From Gammaproteobacteria bacterium (GTDB lineage Bacteria; Pseudomonadota; Gammaproteobacteria; Arenicellales; Arenicellaceae), in assembly GCA_013002025.1 (NCBI GenBank), contig JABDKW010000014.1, forward strand, positions 101,841 to 165,840: a DNA stretch of 64,000 nucleotides, written 5' to 3'. The translations under genes were made by a program, and so were the position numbers. Shown one piece after another: positions 36,558 to 48,174 of the stretch (the stretch's first letter is position 1; each line of letters starts with the position of its first letter). The notes beneath the pieces are model-generated. The model worked only from the letters and a program-made list of their open reading frames with translations, made no database searches and was not told where the DNA came from.

Positions 36558-38421
36558 GGCCGAGCAACCGTTGGCTGACACAGCCAGTCGACCACACCGC
36601 ATCCATGCCTTAGACGCGCGGCTGGTTAATCAAATTGCGGCCGGGGAAATCATCGAGCGACCGGCCTCAATTGCCAAGGAACTGATTGAAAATGCGCTTG
36701 ATGCCGGCGCGCGTCGCATCGATATTGAGGTAGAGGGCGCAGGTGTAAAACGCTTTAAGATCACCGACGACGGACACGGTATTCAGGCGCAGGATTTGGC
36801 CCTGGCGCTGTCCCGCCATGCCACCAGCAAGATTGCCAACTTGAGTGATTTGGAACAGATTGCAACGCTGGGCTTTCGTGGCGAGGCACTGCCCAGTATT
36901 GCCTCGGTCACGCGCATGACAATTCAATCGCGCGAGGCCTCCGCTGAGCAGGGTTGGATGGTGAGCAGTGATGGCAATAATCTGGTGTCTGAGCCGACCC
37001 CGGTCGCGCACCCGGTTGGTACCACTATCGAAACCCGCGATTTGTTTTATAACACCCCGGCGCGACGCAAGTTTCTGCGCACCGATGCCACTGAGTTCAA
37101 GCACCTGGATCAAGTGATCCGGCGCATGGCTTTGTCGCGTTTCGATGTGGCTTTCAAGCTGAGCCACAATGGCAAGGTGGTACTGCATTTGCCTGCGCTG
37201 GCCACAGATGATGCGCGCCGCGTCAAAATGGTGTGTGCAGACAACATGCCGGAGAACAGCATTTATATTGACGAGCGGCGTGACCAGATGCGCCTTAGCG
37301 GCTGGCTTGGCTTGCCCGGATTTTCCCGCAGCCAGGCGGATATGCAGTATTTCTTTTTAAATGGCCGCCTGATCCGCGATAAAACCGTGATCCATGCTAT
37401 TCGACTTGGTTATCAGGATGTGTTGTTTCACGGTCGCCACCCGGTCTATGTCTTGTATCTCGAGATGGACCCCGCAGCGGTGGACGTCAATGTGCACCCC
37501 ACCAAGCATGAGGTACGCTTCCGACAAAGCCGTGATGTGCACGGTTTCGTGCATCATTGTCTGAAACGGCAGCTGTCGGCCAGCGCCGGCGAGAGCGGCA
37601 GTCTGCAAATCGACCCGCAAAGCGGTGCGGCGGCACCGCGACCATTGGCGTCGAACCAGTTTGTAGCCGGCCTCACCGACCATGGCCAAGGTGCGCAACG
37701 CCCGCTTGGTTTTGAGCGGCAACGCAGCGCCCCGCTACAGGCCCGCGAACAAGTAGCAGCCTATGCCAATCTGGCCCGCGATGCGGGTGTCGGCGATATC
37801 AGTGCTGGGGATCAGTCAGGCGAGCAGGCTGCAGAAATACCGCCCTTGGGTTATGCGCTGGCGCAACTGAAAGGCATATATATATTGGCGGAAAATGCCG
37901 AGGGGTTGGTGTTGGTTGATATGCACGCAGCGCATGAGCGCATCACCTATGAACGAATGAAGCAGGCCCTGGATGCAAAGCAACTTGCTCAGCAGCCATT
38001 ACTGGTGCCGGTGACCATTCAGGTCAGTGCCACCGAAATGCAGGCGTGGCAACAGCAACGGGACCTGTTCGAGCAGTTGGCCGTGCAGGTAGAACAGATG
38101 GATGAGCAGGTGTTGGTGATCCGTGCTGTGCCGGAAGTATTGGCCGGTAGTGATGTGTCGCAATTGGTGCGCGATGTACTCGCGGATCTGGTGGCTTATG
38201 AGCGCAGCAGCCGGATTGAGGACATGATGCACGAACTGTTGTCATCCATGGCCTGTCACGGATCGGTGCGCGCCAATCGGCTGTTGTCCATCGCCGAGAT
38301 GAACGCGCTGCTACGCGACATGGAAGCCACCGAACGCAGCGGCCAATGCAATCACGGGCGCCCGACCTGGGTGCAAATGTCAATTGCCCAGTTAGACAGC
38401 TGGTTTAAGCGGGGTCAGTAA
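36550..38421 (+). CDS. mutL: DNA mismatch repair protein MutL
   Basis: MutL couples mismatch recognition by MutS to strand nicking. The GHKL ATPase motifs are AAGEIIERPASIAKELIENALDAGA, DDGHGI and TLGFRGEALPSIASV. The C-terminal dimerisation domain (PLGYALAQLKGIYIL) follows a linker. The endonuclease motif DQHA(X)2E(X)4E of MutH-less species is replaced by VDMHAAHERITYERMK. That resembles the endonuclease motif only loosely, so nicking ability is unclear. The product is 623 aa. It overlaps amiB and is 5 bp from miaA. Confidence 0.97.
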   Translation: MSEAEQPLADTASRPHRIHALDARLVNQIAAGEIIERPASIAKELIENALDAGARRIDIEVEGAGVKRFKITDDGHGIQAQDLALALSRHATSKIANLSDLEQIATLGFRGEALPSIASVTRMTIQSREASAEQGWMVSSDGNNLVSEPTPVAHPVGTTIETRDLFYNTPARRKFLRTDATEFKHLDQVIRRMALSRFDVAFKLSHNGKVVLHLPALATDDARRVKMVCADNMPENSIYIDERRDQMRLSGWLGLPGFSRSQADMQYFFLNGRLIRDKTVIHAIRLGYQDVLFHGRHPVYVLYLEMDPAAVDVNVHPTKHEVRFRQSRDVHGFVHHCLKRQLSASAGESGSLQIDPQSGAAAPRPLASNQFVAGLTDHGQGAQRPLGFERQRSAPLQAREQVAAYANLARDAGVGDISAGDQSGEQAAEIPPLGYALAQLKGIYILAENAEGLVLVDMHAAHERITYERMKQALDAKQLAQQPLLVPVTIQVSATEMQAWQQQRDLFEQLAVQVEQMDEQVLVIRAVPEVLAGSDVSQLVRDVLADLVAYERSSRIEDMMHELLSSMACHGSVRANRLLSIAEMNALLRDMEATERSGQCNHGRPTWVQMSIAQLDSWFKRGQ

Positions 38422-38426
38422 CGACT

Positions 38427-39359
38427 GTGGTGGCAACACCGGCAATCTGTTTGATGGGCCCCACCGCCACCGGCAAGACCGACGCGGCGGCAGCAATCGC
38501 CGAGCGCTTGAACGGCGAGATAATCAGCGTGGATTCTTCCCTGGTGTACCGCGGCATGAATATTGGTACCGCTAAACCGGAACCGGCGTTTCTGGCTCGT
38601 CATCCGCATCACCTGGTGGATATCCGGGCACCACAGGACACCTATTCCGTGGCTGAATTTCATCGGGATTGCACGGCCTTAATCGATCAGATTGTGGCGC
38701 GCGGCAAAGTGCCCGTGTTGGCCGGGGGCACGCACTTCTATTTTAATGCGTTGGAGCAGGGCTTAGCAGAGCTACCAGCGGCCGATTCTGATTTGCGCGA
38801 TGAAATTAGCGCCGACGCTGTGAGCCATGGCTGGGCGGCTCTGCATGAAAAATTGGCGGCGCTGGACCCGGCTAGCGCGCAGCGGATCGACCCCCATGAT
38901 GCACAACGCATTCAGCGCGCGCTGGAGATTGTATTGCTGTCAGGCAAACCCGTCGCTGAACACAATGTACAGAAAAAAGCCGCATTGTCGCGGCCGATGC
39001 TGAAAATTGCGCTGGTATTCTCGGATCGGGCGGAGTTGCATGCTCGCATAGAGCAACGTTTTGACAGCATGATAGAGCAGGGGCTACAGGGTGAAATCGA
39101 AGGATTGTTGAACAGTGGTGTAGCGGTCGATGCGCCGGCCATGAAGATGATTGGTTACCGGCAAATGCTTGAATTTCTGGCAGGCGACGCCACATTAGAT
39201 CAGGCGCGCGGCAAAAGTATCGCTGCAACCCGGCAATTGGCTAAACGACAGCTGACCTGGTTGCGCAATCAATCTAATGTGTTGTGGTGGGTCGATTGCG
39301 GGCTGAAACAGAAGAAATTTGACCAACTGTTACATTACGTTCAGCAATTCCTGCGATAA
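38427..39359 (+). CDS. miaA: tRNA dimethylallyltransferase
   Basis: MiaA transfers the dimethylallyl group to N6 of A37 in tRNAs that read UNN codons. The P-loop is GPTATGKTDAA. DSSLVYRGMNIGTAKP, HHLVDIRAP, GGTHFYFNAL and the QRIDPHDAQRIQRALE block are conserved. The start is GTG (38427, or 38430), 5 bp behind mutL. The product is 310 aa. It is followed by hfq, as in E. coli. Confidence 0.97.
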   Translation: MVATPAICLMGPTATGKTDAAAAIAERLNGEIISVDSSLVYRGMNIGTAKPEPAFLARHPHHLVDIRAPQDTYSVAEFHRDCTALIDQIVARGKVPVLAGGTHFYFNALEQGLAELPAADSDLRDEISADAVSHGWAALHEKLAALDPASAQRIDPHDAQRIQRALEIVLLSGKPVAEHNVQKKAALSRPMLKIALVFSDRAELHARIEQRFDSMIEQGLQGEIEGLLNSGVAVDAPAMKMIGYRQMLEFLAGDATLDQARGKSIAATRQLAKRQLTWLRNQSNVLWWVDCGLKQKKFDQLLHYVQQFLR

Positions 39360-39376
39360 CGCTGGTTAAACTGTTT

Positions 39377-39382
39377 TATAAT
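39377..39382 (+). promoter_or_regulatory. Candidate -10 box for hfq
   Basis: A perfect TATAAT lies 104 bp before the hfq start, just after miaA. No good -35 box is seen. In E. coli hfq has its own promoters near the end of miaA, so this is plausible. Confidence 0.4.
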
Positions 39383-39485
39383 CGGGTCATGTTCTGGGGA
39401 GGACATGCCTAACCTAACCTTCTTGTCCTTCGTTTCCGGAGCTGTTCCCTAACCGTCGCAATAAATATAAGCGGAGAATAAAAAA

Positions 39486-39725
39486 ATGGCCCAAAACAAA
39501 GGAACCGCACTGCAAGACCCCTTCTTGAACGCGCTCCGAAAAGAGCGTATTCCAGTCTCAATTTATCTGGTAAATGGCATCAAACTGCAAGGGCAGGTTG
39601 AGTCGTTTGACCAATTTGTGATCGTGTTACGCAATACGGTTAATCAGATGATCTATAAACACGCGGTATCCACCGTGGTACCGGCCAAGGCTGTGCGTGT
39701 TGATTTTGATGATCCCGAGACCTGA
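39486..39725 (+). CDS. hfq: RNA chaperone Hfq
   Basis: Hfq is a hexameric Sm-like protein that pairs small RNAs with mRNAs. Sm1 ([27 protein letters not shown]) and Sm2 ([10 protein letters not shown]) are typical, as is the start [24 protein letters not shown]. The product is 79 aa, with a very short C-terminal tail compared with E. coli (102), as in pseudomonads. SD GCGGAG is well spaced. It stands between miaA and hflX. Confidence 0.98.
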   Translation: MAQNKGTALQDPFLNALRKERIPVSIYLVNGIKLQGQVESFDQFVIVLRNTVNQMIYKHAVSTVVPAKAVRVDFDDPET

Positions 39726-39768
39726 TTTAGCACGACCTAAGCAACACCTGACCTAATAACGAGCCGCA

Positions 39769-41052
39769 TTGTTTGAACTCGCTGAAGCCAAGCTTCAACC
39801 CAATGCGCTGATCCTGTATCAGCGCGATTCATCACACGAAGATCAGGAAATCCTGCAGGAGATTCAGCTTTTAGCTGAGTCGGCAGGCGCGCGCGTGCTC
39901 GATACCATTACCGCGTTTCGCCGTTCACCCGACCCCTCCACCTACATCGGCAAGGGTAAACTGGCAGAGGTTCGCGAGCGGGTGCAGCAGGATAATGTGG
40001 AACTGGTATTGCTGAATCACTCGGTCAGCCCGATTCAGGAGCGGAATCTGGAGCGCGAGCTACAGGTTAGGGTGCTGGACCGAACTGGCTTGATTCTGGA
40101 TATTTTTGCGCAGCGTGCGCAAAGCCACGAGGGTAAGCTGCAGGTCGAGCTTGCGCAGCTGCAACATATTGCCACCCGCCTGGTGCGCGGCTGGACCCAC
40201 CTGGAGCGGCAAAAGGGTGGTATTGGCCTGCGTGGCCCGGGTGAAACCCAGCTGGAGACCGACCGTCGCTTAATCGGGCACCGCATCAAGACGTTGCATA
40301 AGCGCCTTGATACAGTTTCCGCGCAGCGTCAATTGCGCCGTAAATCGCGCGCCAAAGTACCGGTGCCGACCGTCTCGTTGGTGGGCTATACCAATGCTGG
40401 CAAATCTTCGCTGTTTAATCGCATCACCGATGCCGATGTGTATATCGAAGATCAGTTATTCGCCACCCTTGATACGACCATGCGCCGCATCGAACTGGAA
40501 GATTTCGGCGCGGCGATATTATCGGATACCGTTGGCTTTATCCGCGATCTGCCACATACGCTGGTGCAGGCCTTTCACTCCACTTTAGAGGAGGTTAGCA
40601 ATGCACAGGTGTTACTGCATGTGGTTGATGTGGTTAGCGACTACCGTGAGCAATGCATCAGTGATGTTAACGAGGTGCTGCGGGAGATCGATGCCGCTCG
40701 TATCCCGGTGATTATGGTGTATAACAAGATTGATCTGGGCGATGGGCGGGCACACTGTAAACGTAACCCAGACGGGCTGATTGATAAAGTCTGGGTATCT
40801 GCGCACAGCGGGGCGGGCATCGAGTTATTGTTGCAAGCCATCGCAGAGCGCCTATCCTTGTTGCACACCCGTTGTCGAATTAGCCTGCCGGCCAGCAACG
40901 GCAAACTGCGAGCCAATTTGTATCAGAAAAGTGTGGTCAAGCAGGAGTCCATTGGCGAAGACGGTTCCTTCAGCCTTGAACTAGAGTTGTCGCCGGCCGA
41001 TTTTGGCTGGTTGCAGCAACAAAGTGATGTCACTTTAATTGAGCGGATGTAA
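39769..41052 (+). CDS. hflX: Ribosome-associated GTPase HflX
   Basis: HflX splits stalled or hibernating 70S ribosomes. The N-terminal domain shows SPDPSTYIGKGKLAE and the region GGIGLRGPGETQLETDRR. The G domain has GYTNAGKSSLFN, DTVGFI and NKID. The product is 427 aa. No ATG is available; TTG 39769 gives MFELAEA, close to the family start MF. A short GAG 5 nt upstream is the only ribosome binding site, so initiation may be weak or coupled with hfq. Confidence 0.95.
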   Translation: MFELAEAKLQPNALILYQRDSSHEDQEILQEIQLLAESAGARVLDTITAFRRSPDPSTYIGKGKLAEVRERVQQDNVELVLLNHSVSPIQERNLERELQVRVLDRTGLILDIFAQRAQSHEGKLQVELAQLQHIATRLVRGWTHLERQKGGIGLRGPGETQLETDRRLIGHRIKTLHKRLDTVSAQRQLRRKSRAKVPVPTVSLVGYTNAGKSSLFNRITDADVYIEDQLFATLDTTMRRIELEDFGAAILSDTVGFIRDLPHTLVQAFHSTLEEVSNAQVLLHVVDVVSDYREQCISDVNEVLREIDAARIPVIMVYNKIDLGDGRAHCKRNPDGLIDKVWVSAHSGAGIELLLQAIAERLSLLHTRCRISLPASNGKLRANLYQKSVVKQESIGEDGSFSLELELSPADFGWLQQQSDVTLIERM

Positions 41053-41083
41053 CAATTTCTGCGCGTTATGTATACCTGTTCTT

Positions 41084-41092
41084 TGGTAGAAT
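41084..41092 (+). promoter_or_regulatory. Candidate extended -10 promoter for hflK
   Basis: TGGTAGAAT matches the TGnTAnAAT extended -10 pattern, 37 bp before the hflK start and after the hflX stop. A -35 element is not evident. Confidence 0.35.
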
Positions 41093-41128
41093 ACTGCGCC
41101 TAACCCTTTTGTAGTTTGGAGAACATAA

Positions 41129-42304
41129 ATGCCCTGGAATGAACCTGGCTCTGGTAACTCAGGTGGAAACAAAGACCCCTGGGGTGGCGGCCAACGTGGC
41201 GACAGCCCCGATTTAGAAGATGTCATCAACAATGTGCGCAAGCGTTTTGGTGGCGGCAATGGCAGCGGTGGCGGACGTCGCGGCGGTGGTCTGTCGCCGG
41301 TGGTAATATTTATTGCTCTGGCGTTGGTATTCTGGGCCACTCGCGCGTTTTACACGGTGCAGGAAGGCTACGAGAGTATCGAACTGCAATTTGGCAAATA
41401 CAGTGACCGGGTTGGTGCCGGCTTACAGTTTGTGTGGTGGCCGATTGAGCAGAATATTGTTATCAATTCGGAAAACATCCGCACTCTGGAAATAGGTTTT
41501 CGAAAGAATACCGGTACGCCACAGTCCATTCGCCAGGAAGCGCAGATGCTGACAACGGATGAGAATATTGCCAATGTCAGTTTGGCGGTGCAGTACAACA
41601 TCAAGAATGTTGAAGACCTGTTGTTCAATGTCGGCAATGTCGATATCGGCCGCAATGTGATTGATAACGTAGTGCGGGGCGCCACCGAAAGTGCCCTGCG
41701 CGAGGTGGTGGGCAGCACCACCATGGACGACCTGTTTAACAAGGGGCGTGCCATCGTCGAAACCCGAACTAAAGAATTATTGCAGCGGATTCTGGATCGT
41801 TACCAGACCGGTATCAATGTGGTGGCGGTTGAAATGCAGGCCGCGGAGCCGCCAGCGGAGGTGCGCGAGGCGTTTGATAATGTGAATAAAGCTGACCAAC
41901 GCGAGCAGCAGTTGATCAAAGAATCGAAAGCCTACGAAGAGCGCGTGGTTCTGGAAGCGCAGGGGCGGGCGGCCGCAGTACTTGCGGAAGCCGACGGTTA
42001 TAGGCAGGCGGTGATCGCGCGCGCTGCAGGTGAGAGCGAGCGCTTTACGCAAATTTTAAGCGAGTACGAAAAAGCACCGGAAGTTACCCGCAAGCGCTTG
42101 TATCTGGAGGCCATGGAACAGGTGCTGGGTAATACCAATAAGGTGATTGTGGATCAGAAGGGTGGCAATAATATTATGTACCTGCCGCTGGATCAGATAC
42201 GCAATAACTCGAATCGCCCTCAGGGAGAACCCGTCGCTGATCAGGCGCAACAGTTGATTGAATCGGCACAGAAACGTCTGGGCAACGCCCGAGGAGGCCG
42301 CTAA
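41129..42304 (+). CDS. hflK: FtsH modulator HflK
   Basis: HflK with HflC forms a membrane-anchored periplasmic cage around the FtsH protease. The N-terminus is Gly-rich and hydrophilic (residues 1-50). A transmembrane helix (about 54-73, VVIFIALALVFWATRAFY) is followed by the SPFH/band-7 domain and a long helix (DQREQQLIKESKAYEERVVLEAQGRAAAVLAEA). The product is 391 aa. The stop overlaps the hflC start (TAATG). Confidence 0.96.
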   Translation: MPWNEPGSGNSGGNKDPWGGGQRGDSPDLEDVINNVRKRFGGGNGSGGGRRGGGLSPVVIFIALALVFWATRAFYTVQEGYESIELQFGKYSDRVGAGLQFVWWPIEQNIVINSENIRTLEIGFRKNTGTPQSIRQEAQMLTTDENIANVSLAVQYNIKNVEDLLFNVGNVDIGRNVIDNVVRGATESALREVVGSTTMDDLFNKGRAIVETRTKELLQRILDRYQTGINVVAVEMQAAEPPAEVREAFDNVNKADQREQQLIKESKAYEERVVLEAQGRAAAVLAEADGYRQAVIARAAGESERFTQILSEYEKAPEVTRKRLYLEAMEQVLGNTNKVIVDQKGGNNIMYLPLDQIRNNSNRPQGEPVADQAQQLIESAQKRLGNARGGR

Positions 42305-43167
42305 TGGAAAATCGAATATTCGCTGGTGCCGTAATTGCGGCCCTGATTGGCTTTGCACTTCAGAGCACGTTGTTTACGGTCAAAGAGTATGAACGAGCCA
42401 TCAAATTTAAATTCGGTGAGTTTGTAGGTGACCCTATTGAACCAGGGCTGGCCTGGAAGATTCCGTTCGTCAACACTATTCGGAAATTTGACGTGCGGAT
42501 CCAGACCATGGATTCGGACCCGGAAGGCTTTCTGACTCAGAATAATCAGGAGTTGGTGATAGACAGTTTTGTTAAATGGCGCATTCGTGACCTTAAACAA
42601 TACTTCGTATCGGTCAGTGGTCGTGCTGATCTGGCTGAAACGCGACTCGCTCAGCAGGTGAATTCAAGCCTGCGAAGCGAAGTGGGTAAGCGCAGTATTG
42701 GCGAAGTGGTGGCGGGTGACCGCGCCGTGATTATGGATGTGGTGCAAAAAGCCATTGATGAGGAATCAAAAAAATTCGGTGTGGAAGTCATTGATGTACG
42801 CCTCAAGCGGGTTGATTATGCGGACGAAATCCGTGCCTCGGTATTTAGCGACATGGAGTCAGAACGTAACGTTTTGGTGCAGCAGAAAGAGTCCACCGGT
42901 AAGAAAATAGCTGATGAGATCCGCGCCAAGGCCGATGCCACTCGCAGAGTGACGATTGCCGATGCTGAAAAGTTGGCCAATATTACCCGTGGTCAGGGCG
43001 ACGCTGAAGCTACCCGAATTTATGCCGAGGCCTTTGGTAAGGACATTGAGTTTTATGAGTTGTACCGCAGCCTTGAAGCCTACAAAAGCACTTTCAGCAG
43101 CGGTGGCGATTTGATGGTGATGGAACCCGACTCTGAGTTTTTCAAGTACTTTAAGCAGAACCGCTAA
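42304..43167 (+). CDS. hflC: FtsH modulator HflC
   Basis: HflC is the partner of HflK in the FtsH regulatory complex. A short N-terminal transmembrane helix (about residues 4-22) precedes an SPFH domain (TLFTVKEYERAIKFKFGE) and a helical region. The C-terminal part (YRSLEAYKSTFSSGGDLMVMEPDSEFFKYF) is typical. The product is 287 aa. A 1-bp overlap with hflK ensures equal expression. Confidence 0.96.
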   Translation: MENRIFAGAVIAALIGFALQSTLFTVKEYERAIKFKFGEFVGDPIEPGLAWKIPFVNTIRKFDVRIQTMDSDPEGFLTQNNQELVIDSFVKWRIRDLKQYFVSVSGRADLAETRLAQQVNSSLRSEVGKRSIGEVVAGDRAVIMDVVQKAIDEESKKFGVEVIDVRLKRVDYADEIRASVFSDMESERNVLVQQKESTGKKIADEIRAKADATRRVTIADAEKLANITRGQGDAEATRIYAEAFGKDIEFYELYRSLEAYKSTFSSGGDLMVMEPDSEFFKYFKQNR

Positions 43168-43179
43168 GCGTAACGACTG

Positions 43180-43371
43180 ATGACTGAATGGCAGGCGCTG
43201 GGCGCCGGATTTGCGTTCTACCTGATCCTTGAAGGTTTGATGCCGTTTTTTAACCCCGCGGGTTTCAAACGTATGCTGGCCATGAGCCAGCACCTGAGCG
43301 ATGACGCATTGCGTAAATTCGGGGGCGTAATGCTGGCTCTGGGTGTCATTCTCCTGTTTTACATTAAGTGA
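43180..43371 (+). CDS. DUF2065 small membrane protein
   Basis: This 63-aa protein has two predicted transmembrane helices (about residues 6-22 and 44-62). The short loop carries FNPAGFKRMLAMSQHLSDDALRKFG. It matches the DUF2065 (YjeT-like) family that follows hflC in many proteobacteria. The function is unknown. The tight spacing of 12 bp suggests co-expression with hflKC. Confidence 0.85.
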   Translation: MTEWQALGAGFAFYLILEGLMPFFNPAGFKRMLAMSQHLSDDALRKFGGVMLALGVILLFYIK

Positions 43372-43377
43372 TCCACG

Positions 43378-43383
43378 TATAAT
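43378..43383 (+). promoter_or_regulatory. Candidate -10 box for hisZ-purA
   Basis: A perfect TATAAT lies 35 bp before the hisZ ATG, immediately after the DUF2065 gene. TGTTTT at 43355-43360 is a poor -35 match at 17-bp spacing. Confidence 0.4.
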
Positions 43384-43418
43384 CCGCTGGTAATCAACGA
43401 GGCTTACAGGAAGCTGTC

Positions 43419-45709
<2,291 letters not shown>

Positions 45710-45799
45710 AGAATTCCCTATTTGTAAAAACTCCTGAGCTTGGCACGCGGCTAATCCGCGGAGTCAATAAGCCAACGGCCCACAGGGGCCAGTAAAACA

Positions 45800-48172
45800 G
45801 TGTCAAAACATAAAAAACCCAAACACAAGCGTAAACATAAGCGTTTAAGCACCGACATTGTACTCAAGTACCTGTCGCAGCGAAACGAGCCCGCCAACAC
45901 CAAAGCCATTGCCGAAACGCTGGGGCGAGTCGGCAAAGAGGGGCGCCAGGAAACCTTTGAAATACTCGAACGCCTGCGCGACGAGGGCAAGGTATTGCAG
46001 CTCAGCAAACATCGCTGGGCCATGAAGCACGCCATTCAGGATTATCGTGGCCGCGTGGTTGGCCATGTAGACGGCCACGGCTATGTACTGACCGAACAAA
46101 CCCATGAAAAGGTGTTTTTACGCTCGCACGAAATGCGTGACGTACTGCACAACGACATCGTCAACGTGCGGGTGGTCGGCCGTGATCGGCGCGGTAAGCT
46201 GTTTGGGCAGATTACTGATGTGGTGGAGCGCGGCAATGCCATCGTAGTGGGGCGTTATTTCAAGGAGGCCAACCTGCATTTCGTGGTGCCGGACGATCAA
46301 CGTATCGGTCAGGATATCTTCGTGCTGCCGGAGCACATCGCAGGTGCGGAGCCCGGTCAGATAGTCAGCGTTAATATTACCAAACCTCCGACCAAGCATT
46401 TTCAGCCGATTGGCGAAATTGTCGAAGTGCTGGGCGATTATTCTGCACCCGGCATGGAAATTGAAATCGCCATCCGCAAGCATCAATTGCCCCATCAATG
46501 GCCGGCTGCGGTCGAACAGCAAATTAAGCAGTTTGGCAGCGAGGTGACCGAGGCTGAATTCAAGGGCCGAAAAGATATTCGCGATTTACCTCTGCTCACT
46601 ATTGATGGCGCCGATGCCCGGGATTTTGACGATGCGGTGTACTGTGAAACGCTGGCCAATGGTGGGTATCGCCTGTTGGTCGCCATTGCCGACGTGTCCA
46701 GCTACGTCGATGAGGGGAGCGCCCTGGATCAGGAAGCCTGGTTGCGTGCTACGTCGGTGTATTTCCCGAACAATGTGATTCCGATGCTGCCGGAAGTGCT
46801 GTCCAACGGCTTGTGTTCATTAAATCCCAACGTTAACCGGCTGTGTTTTGTATGCGAAATGCAGATCTCCGAAGACGGCGATATTGACCGCTATGATTTT
46901 TATCAGGCGGTCATGTACTCGCATGCACGTCTGACCTATGAGCAGGTTGCTGCCCTGCTGGAGGGTAATGCCGAGGACTCGGGTATAGCGTCGCAACTGC
47001 AAAACCCGATCCGGGAATTGTTTGCCCTGTCGAAGAAGCTGGGCGCACGTCGTCGCCAGTCTGGCACCATCGAGTTTGAGCTGCCCGAGCCGGTCATCAT
47101 CTTCGATGACGAGCGCAAAATTGAAAAAATTATCGCCCGCGAACGTAATGAGGCACACAAGCTGATCGAGGAATGTATGTTGGCTGCAAACATCTGCGCG
47201 TCGCTGATGCTGGATGATTCCGATGTGGCAGGCATCTATCGGGTACACGAGGCGCCGGATGAGGAAAAGATTGCCGACGCACGTGCTTTCTTGCGCCAGT
47301 TCAAGCTGTTAATGGGTGGCGGCGACCAGCCGGAACCAAAGCACTTTGCCGAGGTATTAGGCAAAATAGACGACCCACTGACCGCCAAAATTGTACAGAT
47401 GGCATTGCTAAGAAGCATGAAGCAAGCGCGTTATGCTGTTGAAAATGAAGGGCATTTCGCGCTTAACTTCGATTCTTATACGCATTTCACCTCGCCCATC
47501 AGGCGCTACCCTGATTTGTTGGTGCATCGTCAGATTCGCCGTCTGCTGGCGGATCCCAGTGCCAGCGATGATGAGGCGGCGATCATAAAAATGCAGAACA
47601 GCGCGGAGCAGGCGTCCATGGCTGAGCGGCGCGCTGAGAAAGCCACCCGTGAAGCCGTGCAATGGTTGAAGTGTGAGTTTATGAGCCACCATGTGGGTGA
47701 GCATTTTCAGGGTGTGGTATCCAGTGTGACCGACTTCGGCTTGTTTGTTGAACTCGAAGAATATTTCGTTGATGGGCTTATCCACATCACCGCGCTGGGT
47801 CAGGACTACTATATTTTCGACAGTGAGCGCCGTCAGTTGATTGGCGAGCACAGCGGCCGTGCGTATCAGGTAGGTCAGAATCTTGAAGTTCAAGTTAGCC
47901 GTGTGGATATGCAACAGGGCCGTATCGACTTTGCGCTGGCCGATGTGGTGCAGGAGAAATTCAGTCGCGGTGGACGGAGCAGAAATAAATCGGGTGAAAA
48001 CGACCGCCGAGGTCGCAAAGACCATCGCGGCAGCCAAGGCAAAGCCGGTGCCAAGCGAACTGGAACCAAGAAAGCCAGTAATAAACGCAGCAACAAACAA
48101 GGCGCCGGTAGAGGTGCTGGTCAATCCAAGCGCGGTTCTGACAAGACAGTGACGAAACCCAAACAGCGCTGA
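45800..48172 (+). CDS. rnr: Ribonuclease R
   Basis: RNase R is a processive 3'-5' exonuclease able to digest structured RNA. An N-terminal helix-turn-helix region, cold-shock domains (GRVVGHVDGHGYVL), an RNB catalytic domain with IDGADARDFDDAVY, and an S1 domain (FQGVVSSVTDFGLFVELEEYFVDGLIH) are in order. The C-terminal tail (about residues 725-790) is highly basic and Gly/Lys/Arg-rich. The product is 790 aa. The start is GTG 45800, with GGGGCC upstream as only a modest SD. It is followed by rlmB after 2 bp. Confidence 0.96.
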   Translation: MSKHKKPKHKRKHKRLSTDIVLKYLSQRNEPANTKAIAETLGRVGKEGRQETFEILERLRDEGKVLQLSKHRWAMKHAIQDYRGRVVGHVDGHGYVLTEQTHEKVFLRSHEMRDVLHNDIVNVRVVGRDRRGKLFGQITDVVERGNAIVVGRYFKEANLHFVVPDDQRIGQDIFVLPEHIAGAEPGQIVSVNITKPPTKHFQPIGEIVEVLGDYSAPGMEIEIAIRKHQLPHQWPAAVEQQIKQFGSEVTEAEFKGRKDIRDLPLLTIDGADARDFDDAVYCETLANGGYRLLVAIADVSSYVDEGSALDQEAWLRATSVYFPNNVIPMLPEVLSNGLCSLNPNVNRLCFVCEMQISEDGDIDRYDFYQAVMYSHARLTYEQVAALLEGNAEDSGIASQLQNPIRELFALSKKLGARRRQSGTIEFELPEPVIIFDDERKIEKIIARERNEAHKLIEECMLAANICASLMLDDSDVAGIYRVHEAPDEEKIADARAFLRQFKLLMGGGDQPEPKHFAEVLGKIDDPLTAKIVQMALLRSMKQARYAVENEGHFALNFDSYTHFTSPIRRYPDLLVHRQIRRLLADPSASDDEAAIIKMQNSAEQASMAERRAEKATREAVQWLKCEFMSHHVGEHFQGVVSSVTDFGLFVELEEYFVDGLIHITALGQDYYIFDSERRQLIGEHSGRAYQVGQNLEVQVSRVDMQQGRIDFALADVVQEKFSRGGRSRNKSGENDRRGRKDHRGSQGKAGAKRTGTKKASNKRSNKQGAGRGAGQSKRGSDKTVTKPKQR

Positions 48173-48174
48173 GT

